This document shows positions 8,575-17,102 of a stretch of DNA of 64,000 bases, piece after piece. A program made the translations under genes and the position numbers. Each line of letters begins with the position of its first letter. The first letter of the stretch is position 1. Source of the stretch: Thermoanaerobacter sp049701115 (lineage in GTDB: Bacteria; Bacillota; Thermoanaerobacteria; Thermoanaerobacterales; Thermoanaerobacteraceae); NCBI RefSeq assembly GCF_049701115.1, contig NZ_JBNATX010000001.1:62001-126000 (forward strand), read 5' to 3'. The notes beneath the pieces are model-generated. The model was given only the letters and a program-made list of their open reading frames with translations, did no database searches and was not told the origin of the DNA.

Positions 8575-9780
8575 TTGAGTGAACAGCTTGCGGTCCAAGA
8601 ATTGTTGCCATTTTTAAAACTTGGGGAAGGGAAGATTAGAGTAGGAGGTGAAACAGAAAAGGGAGAGATAAATTTTCTTGATTTCCTTTTAATGGAACTT
8701 ACTGGCGAAAAAAAAGAAGAAGCTTTGGGTGTATTTCCTTCACAATTGGAAAAGAGCAAATCTTTTTCAAAAGACGGGATTGACGAAATTAAAGTCTGTA
8801 AAAATCATGAGAAAAACATCGAAAAAAGCAAATTAGAAGATTTTTTACCTTTTATAGTTGAGGATGTGGTTTTTCTATTGTCAAATATACCTGAGCAAAA
8901 AATTCAATTAGATGTAGGACAAGTTGAGGAAAAATTAAAAAGCGTCTTACAAAACTTAATGAAAAACGGAACCCACGGCTTCAGTGAGATTGCAAAAAAA
9001 ATAAGTGAATTTTTAAGGGAAAACTTTCATATACAGCTCTCTCCAAAAGATATTGAAACACAAATGAGAATTGCGATTGAAAAAAGCACGAAAACTCCTG
9101 TTTCTAAAGATTTAATGGAGGAAAATTTTCCAGTAGAAAATAAAACAGAACCTGAAAGTAAGGTTTTTAAGCCCAAGATGTTCATGAGAATGAATCCTAT
9201 TCAAGGAGAGACAAAAGAAGAAAAAACAACGGAAAACAGATTTGATTTAAAACAGGAGTTTACTCTTTTAGAAAATAAAGGAAAGTTTTTTGAGGGGTTA
9301 AAAAAAGAACCAGCTCATAAAACAAATGAAAGCATAAATAAGTTGTTTCAGCAAGTAGTGGATAGTGTATTTGCCGCAAAAATTAAAGGCCTTTCTTCTG
9401 TCACTGTGCATTTAAAACCAGAAGTACTTGGGAAACTTCAGATTAACTTAAGGTCAATAGATGGCAGTGTAGTTGCAACTATTATTACAGAAAGTGAAAA
9501 GACAAAGCACCAGATTGAATCGAACTTGTCTTTACTTCAGGCACAACTGGATTTGAAGGGAATAAAAATTGAGAGTGTAAATGTGACTGTAGATAGAAAT
9601 TTCCAGTTTACATATCAATACACAGGGGAAGGAAACTATCAAAAATATTCTCACGGCGACAATGACGACACATCTGGTTTTCGAAGGTTTGCCTCACGGA
9701 GTTATTTGATGACCGAAGAAGTGGAGCCTTTTTCTCAGGGTATCTCTTTGAAAGATGGACATCTTGACCTTAAGGCATAG
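8575..9780 (+). CDS. fliK: Flagellar hook-length control protein FliK
   Basis: Secreted molecular ruler that measures the hook and switches export specificity through FlhB. It has 401 residues: a long, poorly conserved, Lys/Glu-rich N-terminus and the conserved C-terminal domain (about 270-345) with VTVHLKPEVLGKLQINL and a helix rich in Glu and Leu. TTG start, with AAAGGAGGTGAGG just upstream. Lies between motE-like and flgD as expected. Confidence 0.9.
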   Translation: MSEQLAVQELLPFLKLGEGKIRVGGETEKGEINFLDFLLMELTGEKKEEALGVFPSQLEKSKSFSKDGIDEIKVCKNHEKNIEKSKLEDFLPFIVEDVVFLLSNIPEQKIQLDVGQVEEKLKSVLQNLMKNGTHGFSEIAKKISEFLRENFHIQLSPKDIETQMRIAIEKSTKTPVSKDLMEENFPVENKTEPESKVFKPKMFMRMNPIQGETKEEKTTENRFDLKQEFTLLENKGKFFEGLKKEPAHKTNESINKLFQQVVDSVFAAKIKGLSSVTVHLKPEVLGKLQINLRSIDGSVVATIITESEKTKHQIESNLSLLQAQLDLKGIKIESVNVTVDRNFQFTYQYTGEGNYQKYSHGDNDDTSGFRRFASRSYLMTEEVEPFSQGISLKDGHLDLKA

Positions 9781-9796
9781 AAAGGAGAGGATTTTA

Positions 9797-10192
9797 ATGA
9801 ATGTAAACACAAATTATATTTTTCCACCTATTTCTAGTCAAAATAGAACTGCTGCAAAAAATGAATTAGGTAAAGATGATTTTCTGATGCTTTTGGTGAC
9901 CCAGCTTAAAAACCAAGACCCTTTAAATCCTATAGATGACAAGGAATTTTTAGCACAGCTCGCTCAGTTTTCGGCTTTAGAGCAAATGCAAAACTTAAAT
10001 GAAAGCTTTACTTCTGTAAAAGCTATGTCTTTTATAGGGAAAAATATTCATGCCTCTATAAATGATGGAAATGGGAACTACAGAGAGGTTTTTGGAAAAG
10101 TTGAAGGAGTCTACAGAGAAAATGGTCAGTATTTTCTCAATGTAAGAGGGTTAGATGTACCGTTGGATGCTGTAAAAGCTGTCTTTGAGTGA
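9797..10192 (+). CDS. flgD: Flagellar hook capping protein FlgD (short form)
   Basis: Scaffold needed for hook polymerisation. It has 131 residues, the short Bacillus-type form lacking the long C-terminal beta domains of enteric FlgD. The family core GKDDFLMLLVTQLKNQDPLNP, then FLAQLAQFSALEQMQNL, is complete. The reading frame stays open upstream to 9755 inside fliK, but AAAGGAGAGG (9781-9790) sets the ATG at 9797. Confidence 0.94.
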   Translation: MNVNTNYIFPPISSQNRTAAKNELGKDDFLMLLVTQLKNQDPLNPIDDKEFLAQLAQFSALEQMQNLNESFTSVKAMSFIGKNIHASINDGNGNYREVFGKVEGVYRENGQYFLNVRGLDVPLDAVKAVFE

Positions 10193-10201
10193 GGTGATAG
10201 T

Positions 10202-10552
10202 TTGAAGGTCAATTTTAGCCCCATAAATGAGCATAGTGTAAAGAGTATTCAGCCCCATAAAAGTGAAAACTTCAATCAGGTTTTTCAAGAAAAGTTATCA
10301 GAGCTCAAATTTTCAAAGCATTCCCTTTTGCGGATGGAGACTCGAAACGTCAAGCTTACAGATGAAGAGCGCAAAAAGCTTTTAGAGGCAGTTGAAAAAG
10401 CCAATAGCAAGGGAATAAAAGACTCTCTTATAATAATGGACAATAAAGCTTTTGTAGTGAATTTAAAATCTAAAACAGTAATAACAGCAATGGATAAAAG
10501 CATGTTAAAAAACAGTGTTTTTACAAATATAGATGGTGCTGTTATAATATGA
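10202..10552 (+). CDS. Flagellar operon protein of the TIGR02530 family
   Basis: A 116-residue protein found between flgD and flgE in many Firmicute flagellar operons; its function is not established. The core FSKHSLLRMETRNVKLTDEERKKL and the later VVNLKSKTVITAMDKSMLKNSVFTNIDGAVII match the family pattern. TTG start, with GAGGTGA upstream. Its 3' end contains the candidate flgE promoter. Conserved location suggests a role in hook assembly, but that is inference. Confidence 0.83.
   Translation: MKVNFSPINEHSVKSIQPHKSENFNQVFQEKLSELKFSKHSLLRMETRNVKLTDEERKKLLEAVEKANSKGIKDSLIIMDNKAFVVNLKSKTVITAMDKSMLKNSVFTNIDGAVII
10520..10548 (+). promoter_or_regulatory. Candidate internal promoter for flgE
   Basis: TTTACA (10520-10525), 17 bases, TATAAT (10543-10548) lies at the very end of the preceding gene. 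It is one mismatch from the sigma-A consensus at optimal spacing. Transcription would start near 10555, giving flgE a leader of about 75 nt. Confidence 0.65.
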
Positions 10553-10601
10553 GCTGGACCTTAACGGAGGCTCATCCACCTTTGAGTGACTGAGAAGGTG
10601 G
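10549..10601 (+). promoter_or_regulatory. Tandem inverted repeats / structured leader of flgE
   Basis: Two inverted repeats are adjacent: ATGAGC (10549-10554) with GCTCAT (10570-10575), and CCACCTT (10576-10582) with AAGGTGG (10595-10601), followed by GCAGCGCC. A GGC (10569-10571) / GCC (10607-10609) pair can extend the second stem across an internal loop. The first repeat straddles the predicted transcription start, so it could be a DNA operator or, in read-through RNA, a hairpin. I do not recognise it as a known riboswitch class. Confidence 0.5.
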
Positions 10602-10630
10602 GCAGCGCCAATAAAAAAGGAGGAGAAAGA

Positions 10631-11872
10631 ATGTTAAGGTCGATGTATTCTGCAATTTCAGGTTTGCAGGTCCATCAAGCAAGGTTAGATGTTATTGGAA
10701 ATAATATTGCCAATGTAAATACTGTGGGATATAAAGCGAGCAGGATGACTTTTAAAGAGATTTTCAGCCAGACCATAAAAGGAGCTTCTGCACCTCATGG
10801 AAATGGAGGAGGAACAAATCCTCAGCAGATTGGTTTAGGAGTTGCTATAGCTTCTATTGATACGCTGTTCACAAGGGGAGGAGCTCAAAGAACAGACAAC
10901 CCAACCGATTTATCAATTGATGGAAATGGATTTTTCATAGTATCAAATGGAGAATCGATCCTTTATACAAGGGCGGGGAATTTCAGCTTTGACTCTCATG
11001 GGGACCTTGTTACTCCTGATGGATACAAGGTCTTAGGTTGGATGTCGACTGATGGAAAGACCGTAAACACCGACACAGGGAATTTAGTTCCTATAAGCCT
11101 TAAAAATTGGTTTGGGATGGAACCCTCTACTACTACTCAATTAGAGATAGGTGGAAATTTAAATGCTTCTACAGGAATAAGGCAGAGTGTAAGCTACAAT
11201 ATAATTGTGTATGACACACAGGGTGGAAGCCATGTAGCTACAATAACTTTTACAAGGCAAGATGCTAATAACTGGAATTGGAGTGTAACTTCGCAGGACC
11301 CTTACATTTCTTCTGTTGATGGTTCAGGGACAATCACTTTTAGACCTGATGGAAAGATAGATACTAATACGCCAGCTACTGGAACTCTAACTTTTAACAT
11401 GAATACAAGTAATACAAATGCGACAATTGGACCCGTTAATCTTGACCTTTCGAAGCTTACAATGTTCTCGACAGAAACAGACCTTAGAGAATTGAGCAAA
11501 AATGGCAGTGAAGCAGGAGCTTTGCAGAGCATAAACATTGATAAATATGGAGTTGTATCTGGAATATATTCAAATGGAAGGAGGCAGGTCATCGGGCAGA
11601 TAGCTCTTGCTGACTTCCAGAACCCTATGGGTTTAGAAAAGGTAGGCAATACGATGTTTATAAATACAGTTAACTCAGGAGAACCCATGATAGGAGCAGC
11701 AGGAAGTGGTACCAGAGGCAGCATAAACCCTGGAACCTTAGAGATGTCAAATGTCAATCTGGCCAATGAATTTGTAGATATGATTACGACTCAGAGAGGT
11801 TTTCAGGCCAATGCTAAAGTGATAACCGTTTCTGATGAAATGCTTCAGGACTTAGTAAACATGAAAAGATAA
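10631..11872 (+). CDS. flgE: Flagellar hook protein FlgE
   Basis: Subunit of the hook, the universal joint between rod and filament. It has 413 residues with the N-terminal rod/hook motif NNIANVNTVGYKASRMTFKEI and the C-terminal NVNLANEFVDMITTQRGFQANAKVI. The middle is an extended, Thr/Asn-rich surface domain typical of hook rather than rod proteins. An in-frame upstream extension to 10586 is rejected because AAAAAAGGAGG stands immediately before ATG 10631. Confidence 0.94.
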   Translation: MLRSMYSAISGLQVHQARLDVIGNNIANVNTVGYKASRMTFKEIFSQTIKGASAPHGNGGGTNPQQIGLGVAIASIDTLFTRGGAQRTDNPTDLSIDGNGFFIVSNGESILYTRAGNFSFDSHGDLVTPDGYKVLGWMSTDGKTVNTDTGNLVPISLKNWFGMEPSTTTQLEIGGNLNASTGIRQSVSYNIIVYDTQGGSHVATITFTRQDANNWNWSVTSQDPYISSVDGSGTITFRPDGKIDTNTPATGTLTFNMNTSNTNATIGPVNLDLSKLTMFSTETDLRELSKNGSEAGALQSINIDKYGVVSGIYSNGRRQVIGQIALADFQNPMGLEKVGNTMFINTVNSGEPMIGAAGSGTRGSINPGTLEMSNVNLANEFVDMITTQRGFQANAKVITVSDEMLQDLVNMKR

Positions 11873-11878
11873 AATTTA

Positions 11879-11902
11879 GCCTGCTGGGTTTTCCCAGCAG
11901 GC
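11879..11902 (+). promoter_or_regulatory. Perfect hairpin between flgE and flbD, no T-tract
   Basis: GCCTGCTGGG / CCCAGCAGGC form a perfect 10-bp stem with a TTTT loop, 6 bases after the flgE stop and just before the flbD ribosome site. No U-run follows, so it is unlikely to terminate. It more likely protects the abundant hook-gene mRNA 3' end or marks a processing site. Confidence 0.7.
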
Positions 11903-11918
11903 GTGATGGAGGAAATAC

Positions 11919-12113
11919 ATGATTTACGTTACAAAGCTCAATGATGAGCAATTTGTATTGAATGCTGACCTCATTGAGTCTATAGAAAAAACACCGGATA
12001 CGGTCATAAGCCTTACGACAGGGAAAAAGATTGTAGTAAAAGAAACACCTGAAGAGGTCGTAAAAAAAGTGATTGAATACAAAAGAAAAATTTTTGCAGG
12101 AGAAAATGAGTAA
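11919..12113 (+). CDS. flbD: Flagellar protein FlbD
   Basis: A 64-residue protein of the FlbD/SwrD family. In Bacillus the gene after flgE encodes SwrD, which raises motor torque; biochemical function is unknown. The core MIYVTKLNDEQFVLNADLIE and LTTGKKIVVKET is typical. Located between flgE and fliL, as in other Firmicutes. GGAGG lies 6 bases before the ATG. Confidence 0.9.
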   Translation: MIYVTKLNDEQFVLNADLIESIEKTPDTVISLTTGKKIVVKETPEEVVKKVIEYKRKIFAGENE

Positions 12114-12125
12114 AGAGGTGTTATG

Positions 12126-12533
12126 ATGAATACAAAAACTATACTCATAGTAGTAATAGCTATGGTTTTGTCCTTTGGCGTAGCTTTTGTGTATTTTAAC
12201 AATTTCGCTCACCCTAATAAAACGCCGGAGGTAACCTACTACAATTATTCCCCGGGAGGAGAATTTATCACGAATTTAAAGGGTGATGGTAAATTTATAA
12301 AAGTAGTAGTTGAGCTGCAAGTCACAGATCCAAAAGTCGTAAAAAAGCTTGAGGAAAACACTCCTCAGATAAGAGATGCCATAATAAGGATTTTAAGAAG
12401 TAAGACAGGACAAGAGGTAGAAGGGCCTCAAGGACAAGAAATGCTTAAAAATGACATAAAAAATGAGGTAAATAAATTGATTGGCGAAGGTAAAGTAGTG
12501 AATGTTTATTTCGATGATTTTATTGTGCAGTAG
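12126..12533 (+). CDS. fliL: Flagellar basal body-associated protein FliL
   Basis: Single-pass membrane protein that surrounds and stabilises the stator. It has 135 residues, one transmembrane helix near residues 4-24, then the FliL periplasmic domain with FIKVVVELQVTDPKVVKKLEENTPQIRDAII. ATGs at 12123 and 12126 are adjacent. GAGGTG (12115-12120) is better spaced for 12126. Confidence 0.93.
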   Translation: MNTKTILIVVIAMVLSFGVAFVYFNNFAHPNKTPEVTYYNYSPGGEFITNLKGDGKFIKVVVELQVTDPKVVKKLEENTPQIRDAIIRILRSKTGQEVEGPQGQEMLKNDIKNEVNKLIGEGKVVNVYFDDFIVQ

Positions 12534-12548
12534 GGAGGAGGGTACCTC

Positions 12549-13541
12549 TTGGCAGAAATACTCTCTCAGAGTGAAATAGACGAGCTATTGAAGGCTTTTA
12601 GCCAAGGAGAAGTAAAGAATTTACAAAATGTAGAAGAAAAAAAGGCAAAAAAGATACGTGCATATGACTTTAGACGCCCTAATAAGTTTTCAAAAGAGCA
12701 GTTGAGGACTTTGCAGATGATATTTGAGAATTTTTCAAGGTCTCTTACCTCTTTTCTTTCGGGGTACCTCAGGACAATTGTAAATGTAGCAGTCATTTCT
12801 GTAGACCAATTAACCTATTATGAATTCAGTAATTCACTAAATAACCCCGTATTTATTGCCATAATTGATGCATCGCCTCTAGAGGGGCCCTTCCTCCTGG
12901 AGCTTAACAACAACACCACATATGCTATACTTGATAGGCTTCTGGGAGGGATGGGGAAGGGAGAATTTCTAGATAGAGATTATACAGAGATTGAAATAAA
13001 TCTTCTTACGAAGATTGTGAGACAAGTATTGCCCTTATTGCAGGAACCATGGAGCAATATAATTGAGCTTACTCCTTCCCTCATGAGAGTGGAAACCAAT
13101 TCCCAGTTTGCCCAGATCATCTCTCCCAATGAGACAGTGGCTTTATGTACTCTGTCTGTAAAAATAAATGAAACAGAGGGAATATTGAACTTCTGTATGC
13201 CCCACTTGACACTGGAGCCGATAGTTCCAAAACTTACTACAAAGTTCTGGTTTTCAAGTATGAAAAAGGAGGAAAGAGTTAATCCTGAATTGATAAAAGA
13301 AAAAATCGATAAAACCTATATTCCTTTGACGGTTGAATTGGGCCGTGCTACTGTTACAGTAAAAGACCTTTTAAACTTTGAGGTGGGAGACGTGGTAATG
13401 TTAGACAAAAAATACAATGAACCTATAGATGTAATAATAGATAAGAAAGTTAAACTACGAGGCATACCTGGCATTAAAGGGAGAAGATACAGTGTAAAAA
13501 TAACAGAAGTTGTTTACAAAGGAGATGAAGAAAGTGAATGA
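12549..13541 (+). CDS. fliM: Flagellar motor switch protein FliM
   Basis: C-ring switch component that binds phosphorylated CheY through its N-terminus. It has 330 residues. The N-terminal CheY-binding peptide LSQSEIDELL is followed by a linker, the middle CheC-like domain (YDFRRPNKFSKEQLRTL onward) and a C-terminal SpoA/FliN-like domain. TTG start, with GGGAGGAGGG 9 bases upstream. Overlaps fliY by 8 bp. Confidence 0.96.
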   Translation: MAEILSQSEIDELLKAFSQGEVKNLQNVEEKKAKKIRAYDFRRPNKFSKEQLRTLQMIFENFSRSLTSFLSGYLRTIVNVAVISVDQLTYYEFSNSLNNPVFIAIIDASPLEGPFLLELNNNTTYAILDRLLGGMGKGEFLDRDYTEIEINLLTKIVRQVLPLLQEPWSNIIELTPSLMRVETNSQFAQIISPNETVALCTLSVKINETEGILNFCMPHLTLEPIVPKLTTKFWFSSMKKEERVNPELIKEKIDKTYIPLTVELGRATVTVKDLLNFEVGDVVMLDKKYNEPIDVIIDKKVKLRGIPGIKGRRYSVKITEVVYKGDEESE

Positions 13542-14625
13542 GTTTTTGTCGCAAGAAGAAATAAATGCGCTTTTAAAGGGATTGCAGGAAAACAGCGAAG
13601 AAAAGAAGCTTACGGATGAGGAAAAAGATATATTGGGAGAAATTGGGAATATAAGTTTTGGCACCTCCGCTACGACCCTTTATACGCTTTTGAGAAATAA
13701 GGTGACAATAACGACCCCAAGAGTTTCAGTGCTTTCGTGGGATGAATTAAAGGAAGAATTCAATATCCCTTATGTGGGAGTACAGGTAGAATATACCGAA
13801 GGTTTAAAAGGGCATAATCTTTTGATTCTCAAGAAGGAAGATGTACTAAAAATTACAGACCTGATGATGGGGGGAGACGGTCGCATAGAAGAGGGAGAAA
13901 TAACAGAACTTCACTTAAGTGCTGTTGGTGAGGCAATGAACCAGATGATCGGTTCAGCTGCTACCTCTCTTTCGACCTTACTGAATAAAAAGATAAATAT
14001 ATCTCCTCCAAAGGCTTTTATAGTTGACTTTTCTACCGCCTTGCCAGAAGACATAGCATTTCCTGATGGGGATGTGGTAAGAGTTGCTTTTAAGATGGAG
14101 GTAGGAGATATAATTGACAGTGAAATAATGCAACTTCTTCCTTTTGATTTTGCTAAAAATCTTGTGGAAACCGTCCTTCAACAAGCCACAGCCACATCTT
14201 CTTTACAAACAGCCGAAAAGGCGGTAGAAGAAAAAAATAGTAAAGGAGAATCTGGTGAAAAGATGGCTGGCGAAAAGGCCATAAAGAAGGAAGAAAAAGT
14301 ACACGTAAGTCCTGTTGTTTTCCAAAGTTTTGATGAGGAAACTCAACAGGAATCGAAAGGAGAGAAGAATAATTTGGATTTGATATTGGACGTACCCCTT
14401 ACTATCACTGTTGAGCTTGGCAAAACCAGAAAGCTGATAAAGGATATACTGGAACTGACAGAAGGTTCTATAATAGAGCTTGACAAGCTGGCAGGTGAAC
14501 CCGTGGATATACTGGCAAATGGCAAATATATTGCCAAGGGAGAAGTAGTGGTAATTGATGAAAATTTTGGGGTGCGGATAACAGATATCGTTCATCCTAG
14601 CAAAAGAATTGGCAATATAGAATAA
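13534..14625 (+). CDS. fliY: Flagellar switch protein and CheY-P phosphatase FliY
   Basis: C-ring protein of Gram-positives that also dephosphorylates CheY-P. It has 363 residues: N-terminal CheY-binding peptide LSQEEINALL, a CheC-type phosphatase domain with two intact ExxN sites (EIGN in EIGNISFGTS, and EAMNQMIGSA), a Lys/Glu-rich linker (about 215-285), and a C-terminal FliN/SpoA domain. ATG 13525 abuts AAAGGAG, whereas GTG 13534 lies 9 bases from it and is chosen. It overlaps the end of fliM. Confidence 0.94.
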   Translation: MNEFLSQEEINALLKGLQENSEEKKLTDEEKDILGEIGNISFGTSATTLYTLLRNKVTITTPRVSVLSWDELKEEFNIPYVGVQVEYTEGLKGHNLLILKKEDVLKITDLMMGGDGRIEEGEITELHLSAVGEAMNQMIGSAATSLSTLLNKKINISPPKAFIVDFSTALPEDIAFPDGDVVRVAFKMEVGDIIDSEIMQLLPFDFAKNLVETVLQQATATSSLQTAEKAVEEKNSKGESGEKMAGEKAIKKEEKVHVSPVVFQSFDEETQQESKGEKNNLDLILDVPLTITVELGKTRKLIKDILELTEGSIIELDKLAGEPVDILANGKYIAKGEVVVIDENFGVRITDIVHPSKRIGNIE

Positions 14626-14643
14626 AGACAAGGAGGAATCATT

Positions 14644-15003
14644 GTGAGCAAAATATTGATTGTGGACGATGCTGCTTTCATGAGGATGATGATAAAAGAC
14701 ATAATATCAAAAAACAACCTTGGGAGTGTTGTAGAGGCTGAAAACGGAGCAGTGGCCGTAGAAAAATACGTACAGGAAAAACCGGATCTTGTCATAATGG
14801 ATATTACCATGCCGGAAATGGATGGAATTCAGGCAGTAAAAGAAATTCGTGCAAAAGATCCCAATGCCAAGATAATAATGTGTTCTGCTATGGGACAGCA
14901 GGCAATGGTAATAGAAGCTATACAAGCGGGCGCGAAAGACTTTATAGTCAAGCCCTTTCAACCCGACAGAGTAGTAGAAGCCATCAAAAAATTATTGAAG
15001 TGA
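14644..15003 (+). CDS. cheY: Chemotaxis response regulator CheY
   Basis: Single receiver domain that carries phosphate from CheA to FliM/FliY to change rotation. It has 119 residues with acidic pocket D8/D9, phospho-acceptor D53 in LVIMDITMPEMDG, the switch Ser in MCSAMG and the lysine in VKPF. GTG start with AAGGAGG upstream. Placed between fliY and fliO as in Bacillus. FliY, CheC and CheD in the same operon are its likely phosphatase and adaptation partners. Confidence 0.96.
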   Translation: MSKILIVDDAAFMRMMIKDIISKNNLGSVVEAENGAVAVEKYVQEKPDLVIMDITMPEMDGIQAVKEIRAKDPNAKIIMCSAMGQQAMVIEAIQAGAKDFIVKPFQPDRVVEAIKKLLK

Positions 15004-15014
15004 GGCGTTTTGGA

Positions 15015-15359
15015 GTGTCTTATTGGATTCAACTTATATGGTATTTGGTGGCGTTTTTCTTAGTGATTGGTGCTGCTTTTTACATCACTCGATTTATTGG
15101 GCAAGCTTCCGTGAAATTTAGTCAAAGCCACAATATAGAGTTATTAGATTTTGCTTCATTAGGAAGAGACAAGGGACTTTTCATCGTGAGGGTTGGAGGA
15201 AGAGTCATATTAATCGGGGTGACTAACAACAGTATAACCTATTTATTAGACCTAGAAGAACAAAAGCTTAATTTCGAAAAATCAAAGAGTTTTGCTTCAG
15301 ATTTCAACGTTTCTTTAGAGAAATTTAGAAAATTCTTAAAAAAAGACGGTGATAAGTAA
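15015..15359 (+). CDS. fliO: Flagellar biosynthesis protein FliO
   Basis: Small membrane protein that assists assembly of the FliP ring in the export gate. It has 114 residues: one transmembrane helix near residues 5-23, then a cytoplasmic domain with IELLDFASLGRDKGLFIVRVGGRVILIGVTNNSITYLL. The frame is open further upstream inside cheY. GTG 15000 is possible, but GAGG at 15002-15005 is spaced for GTG 15015. Ends 1 bp into fliP. Confidence 0.85.
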   Translation: MSYWIQLIWYLVAFFLVIGAAFYITRFIGQASVKFSQSHNIELLDFASLGRDKGLFIVRVGGRVILIGVTNNSITYLLDLEEQKLNFEKSKSFASDFNVSLEKFRKFLKKDGDK

Positions 15360-16024
15360 TGGATCTAAACAACTTAGTATCATCTGTTACTTCTCCCTCT
15401 AATTTATCTACTAGTTTGCAGATTATACTTTTACTAACAGTTTTAACTCTTGCGCCTTCTATACTCATAATGATGACTTCCTTTACGAGAATAGTTATCG
15501 TGTTGGCTTTCTTAAGGAATGCTTTGGGACTTCAACAAATGCCTCCTAACCAGGTTTTGATTGGGCTGGCTCTATTTCTCACCCTTTACATAATGGCACC
15601 TGTTGGCTATGAGATAAATGATAATGCCATAAAACCTTATGTGCAAGGGCAGATAAACCAGTACGAAGCCTATGAGAGGGCAGAAAAACCTTTGAAAAAT
15701 TTCATGCTGAGGCAGACCAGGCAAAGCGATTTAGCACTTTTTGTAAATATAGCAAAAATCCAGGTAGACAAAGTAGAAGATCTCCCTATGAGAGTTGTCA
15801 TACCTGCTTTCATAATAAGCGAATTAAAGACAGCTTTTGAGATAGGCTTTATAATTTACATACCTTTTTTAGTGATAGATATAATTGTAGCCAGTGTGCT
15901 GATGTCGATGGGGATGTTCATGCTGCCGCCTGTTTTAATTTCACTGCCTTTTAAAGTGCTGCTTTTTGTGCTGGTAGATGGGTGGAATTTAGTAGTAAAA
16001 TCTCTTATTTTGGGTTTTAGATAG
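15359..16024 (+). CDS. fliP: Flagellar export gate protein FliP
   Basis: Core pore-forming subunit of the type III export gate. It has 221 residues with four hydrophobic segments. Family signatures are ILIMMTSFTRIVIVLAFLRNALG near the N-terminus and VLMSMGMFMLPPVLISLPFKVLLFVLVDGW at the C-terminus. There is little signal peptide ahead of the first membrane helix, as in other Firmicutes. The ATG overlaps the fliO stop (TAATG). Confidence 0.97.
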   Translation: MDLNNLVSSVTSPSNLSTSLQIILLLTVLTLAPSILIMMTSFTRIVIVLAFLRNALGLQQMPPNQVLIGLALFLTLYIMAPVGYEINDNAIKPYVQGQINQYEAYERAEKPLKNFMLRQTRQSDLALFVNIAKIQVDKVEDLPMRVVIPAFIISELKTAFEIGFIIYIPFLVIDIIVASVLMSMGMFMLPPVLISLPFKVLLFVLVDGWNLVVKSLILGFR

Positions 16025-16035
16025 GGGGATGAATA

Positions 16036-16305
16036 GTGACAAGTAGCATGGCGGTAGACCTTGGAAGAGAGGCATTATCTGTAGCTCTTACAGTGGCCAC
16101 CCCTATGTTGGCAGTAGCCCTTGGGGTAGGGCTTTTAATAAGCATTTTTCAGGCTACGACTCAAATTCAGGAGCAAACATTATCTTTTGTACCTAAAATT
16201 GTAGCCGTACTTTTAAGTTTGATACTGTTTGGTCCCTGGATGTTGACAACTCTTGTAAACTATACGCAGAGGCTTTTTCTAAATATAAATAATTTTATTA
16301 AGTGA
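16036..16305 (+). CDS. fliQ: Flagellar export gate protein FliQ
   Basis: Two-helix membrane subunit of the FliPQR export gate. It has 89 residues with hydrophobic segments near 16-38 and 54-74, and the conserved motif LISIFQATTQIQEQTLSFVPKI between them. GTG start with GGGGGATG upstream. Lies between fliP and fliR. Confidence 0.96.
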   Translation: MTSSMAVDLGREALSVALTVATPMLAVALGVGLLISIFQATTQIQEQTLSFVPKIVAVLLSLILFGPWMLTTLVNYTQRLFLNINNFIK

Positions 16306-16311
16306 TGTGCT

Positions 16312-17097
16312 ATGGATATTATGAATTATATACTGCAAAACGCTCAAGTTTTTATATTACTTTTTGTAAGGATGTTGGGAATTTTCATACTTGCTCCTTT
16401 TTTTGGAACAAGACATGTTCCCACGGCTTTTAAAATAGGTTTAGGATTTTTTGCTTCTCTCCTCGTCTTTGACGTGATGCCTTCTGTTTCTGTTAACATA
16501 GACAATATTATAAGCTACTTTTTGACAGTGATCTCTGAATTTTTGATAGGACTTGTTATAGGACTTGCCTCTATGATAGCCTTTAGTGCCGTATACTTAG
16601 CAGGGCAGCTGATCGATTATCAGATTGGTTTTGGACTTGTGAATATACTGGATGTTCATAGTGAGTCACAGGTGCCTTTAATGGGAAATTTTATATACAT
16701 CATGACCATCCTGATATTCATGCTTATGAATGGACATTATGTGCTTTTTACCTTTTTGGCAAAAAGCATCGAAATTATACCCATTGGGAAAGCCTATTTT
16801 GATTTTTCAGGGATATCGCAGGTTTTGACTAAAATGGTGGCAGATATGTTTGCAATAGGGTTTAGAATAAGTGTTCCCATAATATTGACTACAGTTCTGA
16901 CGGATTTGGTCTTAGGGATAATTTCAAGGACAATACCGCAGCTTAATGTGTTTATGGTAGGAATGCCTGCAAAGGTGTTTGTTGGGATCTTTACACTTCT
17001 CATCATGTTGCCAATGTACATAACTGTTGTGGATGTGATATTCAACGGCATGAATGCAGACATCTTTAGATTGATGAAATTGATGATGCCAAGGTGA
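16312..17097 (+). CDS. fliR: Flagellar export gate protein FliR
   Basis: Membrane subunit completing the FliPQR gate; 261 residues with about six hydrophobic helices. Signatures include FVRMLGIFILAPFFGTRHVPTAFKIGLG near the N-terminus and QLIDYQIGFGLVNILD in the middle. Starts 6 bases after fliQ, and its stop overlaps the ribosome site of flhB. Confidence 0.96.
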   Translation: MDIMNYILQNAQVFILLFVRMLGIFILAPFFGTRHVPTAFKIGLGFFASLLVFDVMPSVSVNIDNIISYFLTVISEFLIGLVIGLASMIAFSAVYLAGQLIDYQIGFGLVNILDVHSESQVPLMGNFIYIMTILIFMLMNGHYVLFTFLAKSIEIIPIGKAYFDFSGISQVLTKMVADMFAIGFRISVPIILTTVLTDLVLGIISRTIPQLNVFMVGMPAKVFVGIFTLLIMLPMYITVVDVIFNGMNADIFRLMKLMMPR

Positions 17098-17102
17098 TAA
17101 AA

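Noticed and set aside
10549..10601. c-di-GMP, fluoride, guanidine or TwoAYGGAY-type riboswitch before flgE
   Set aside because: Core conserved sequences of those classes are absent; only generic stems are seen.
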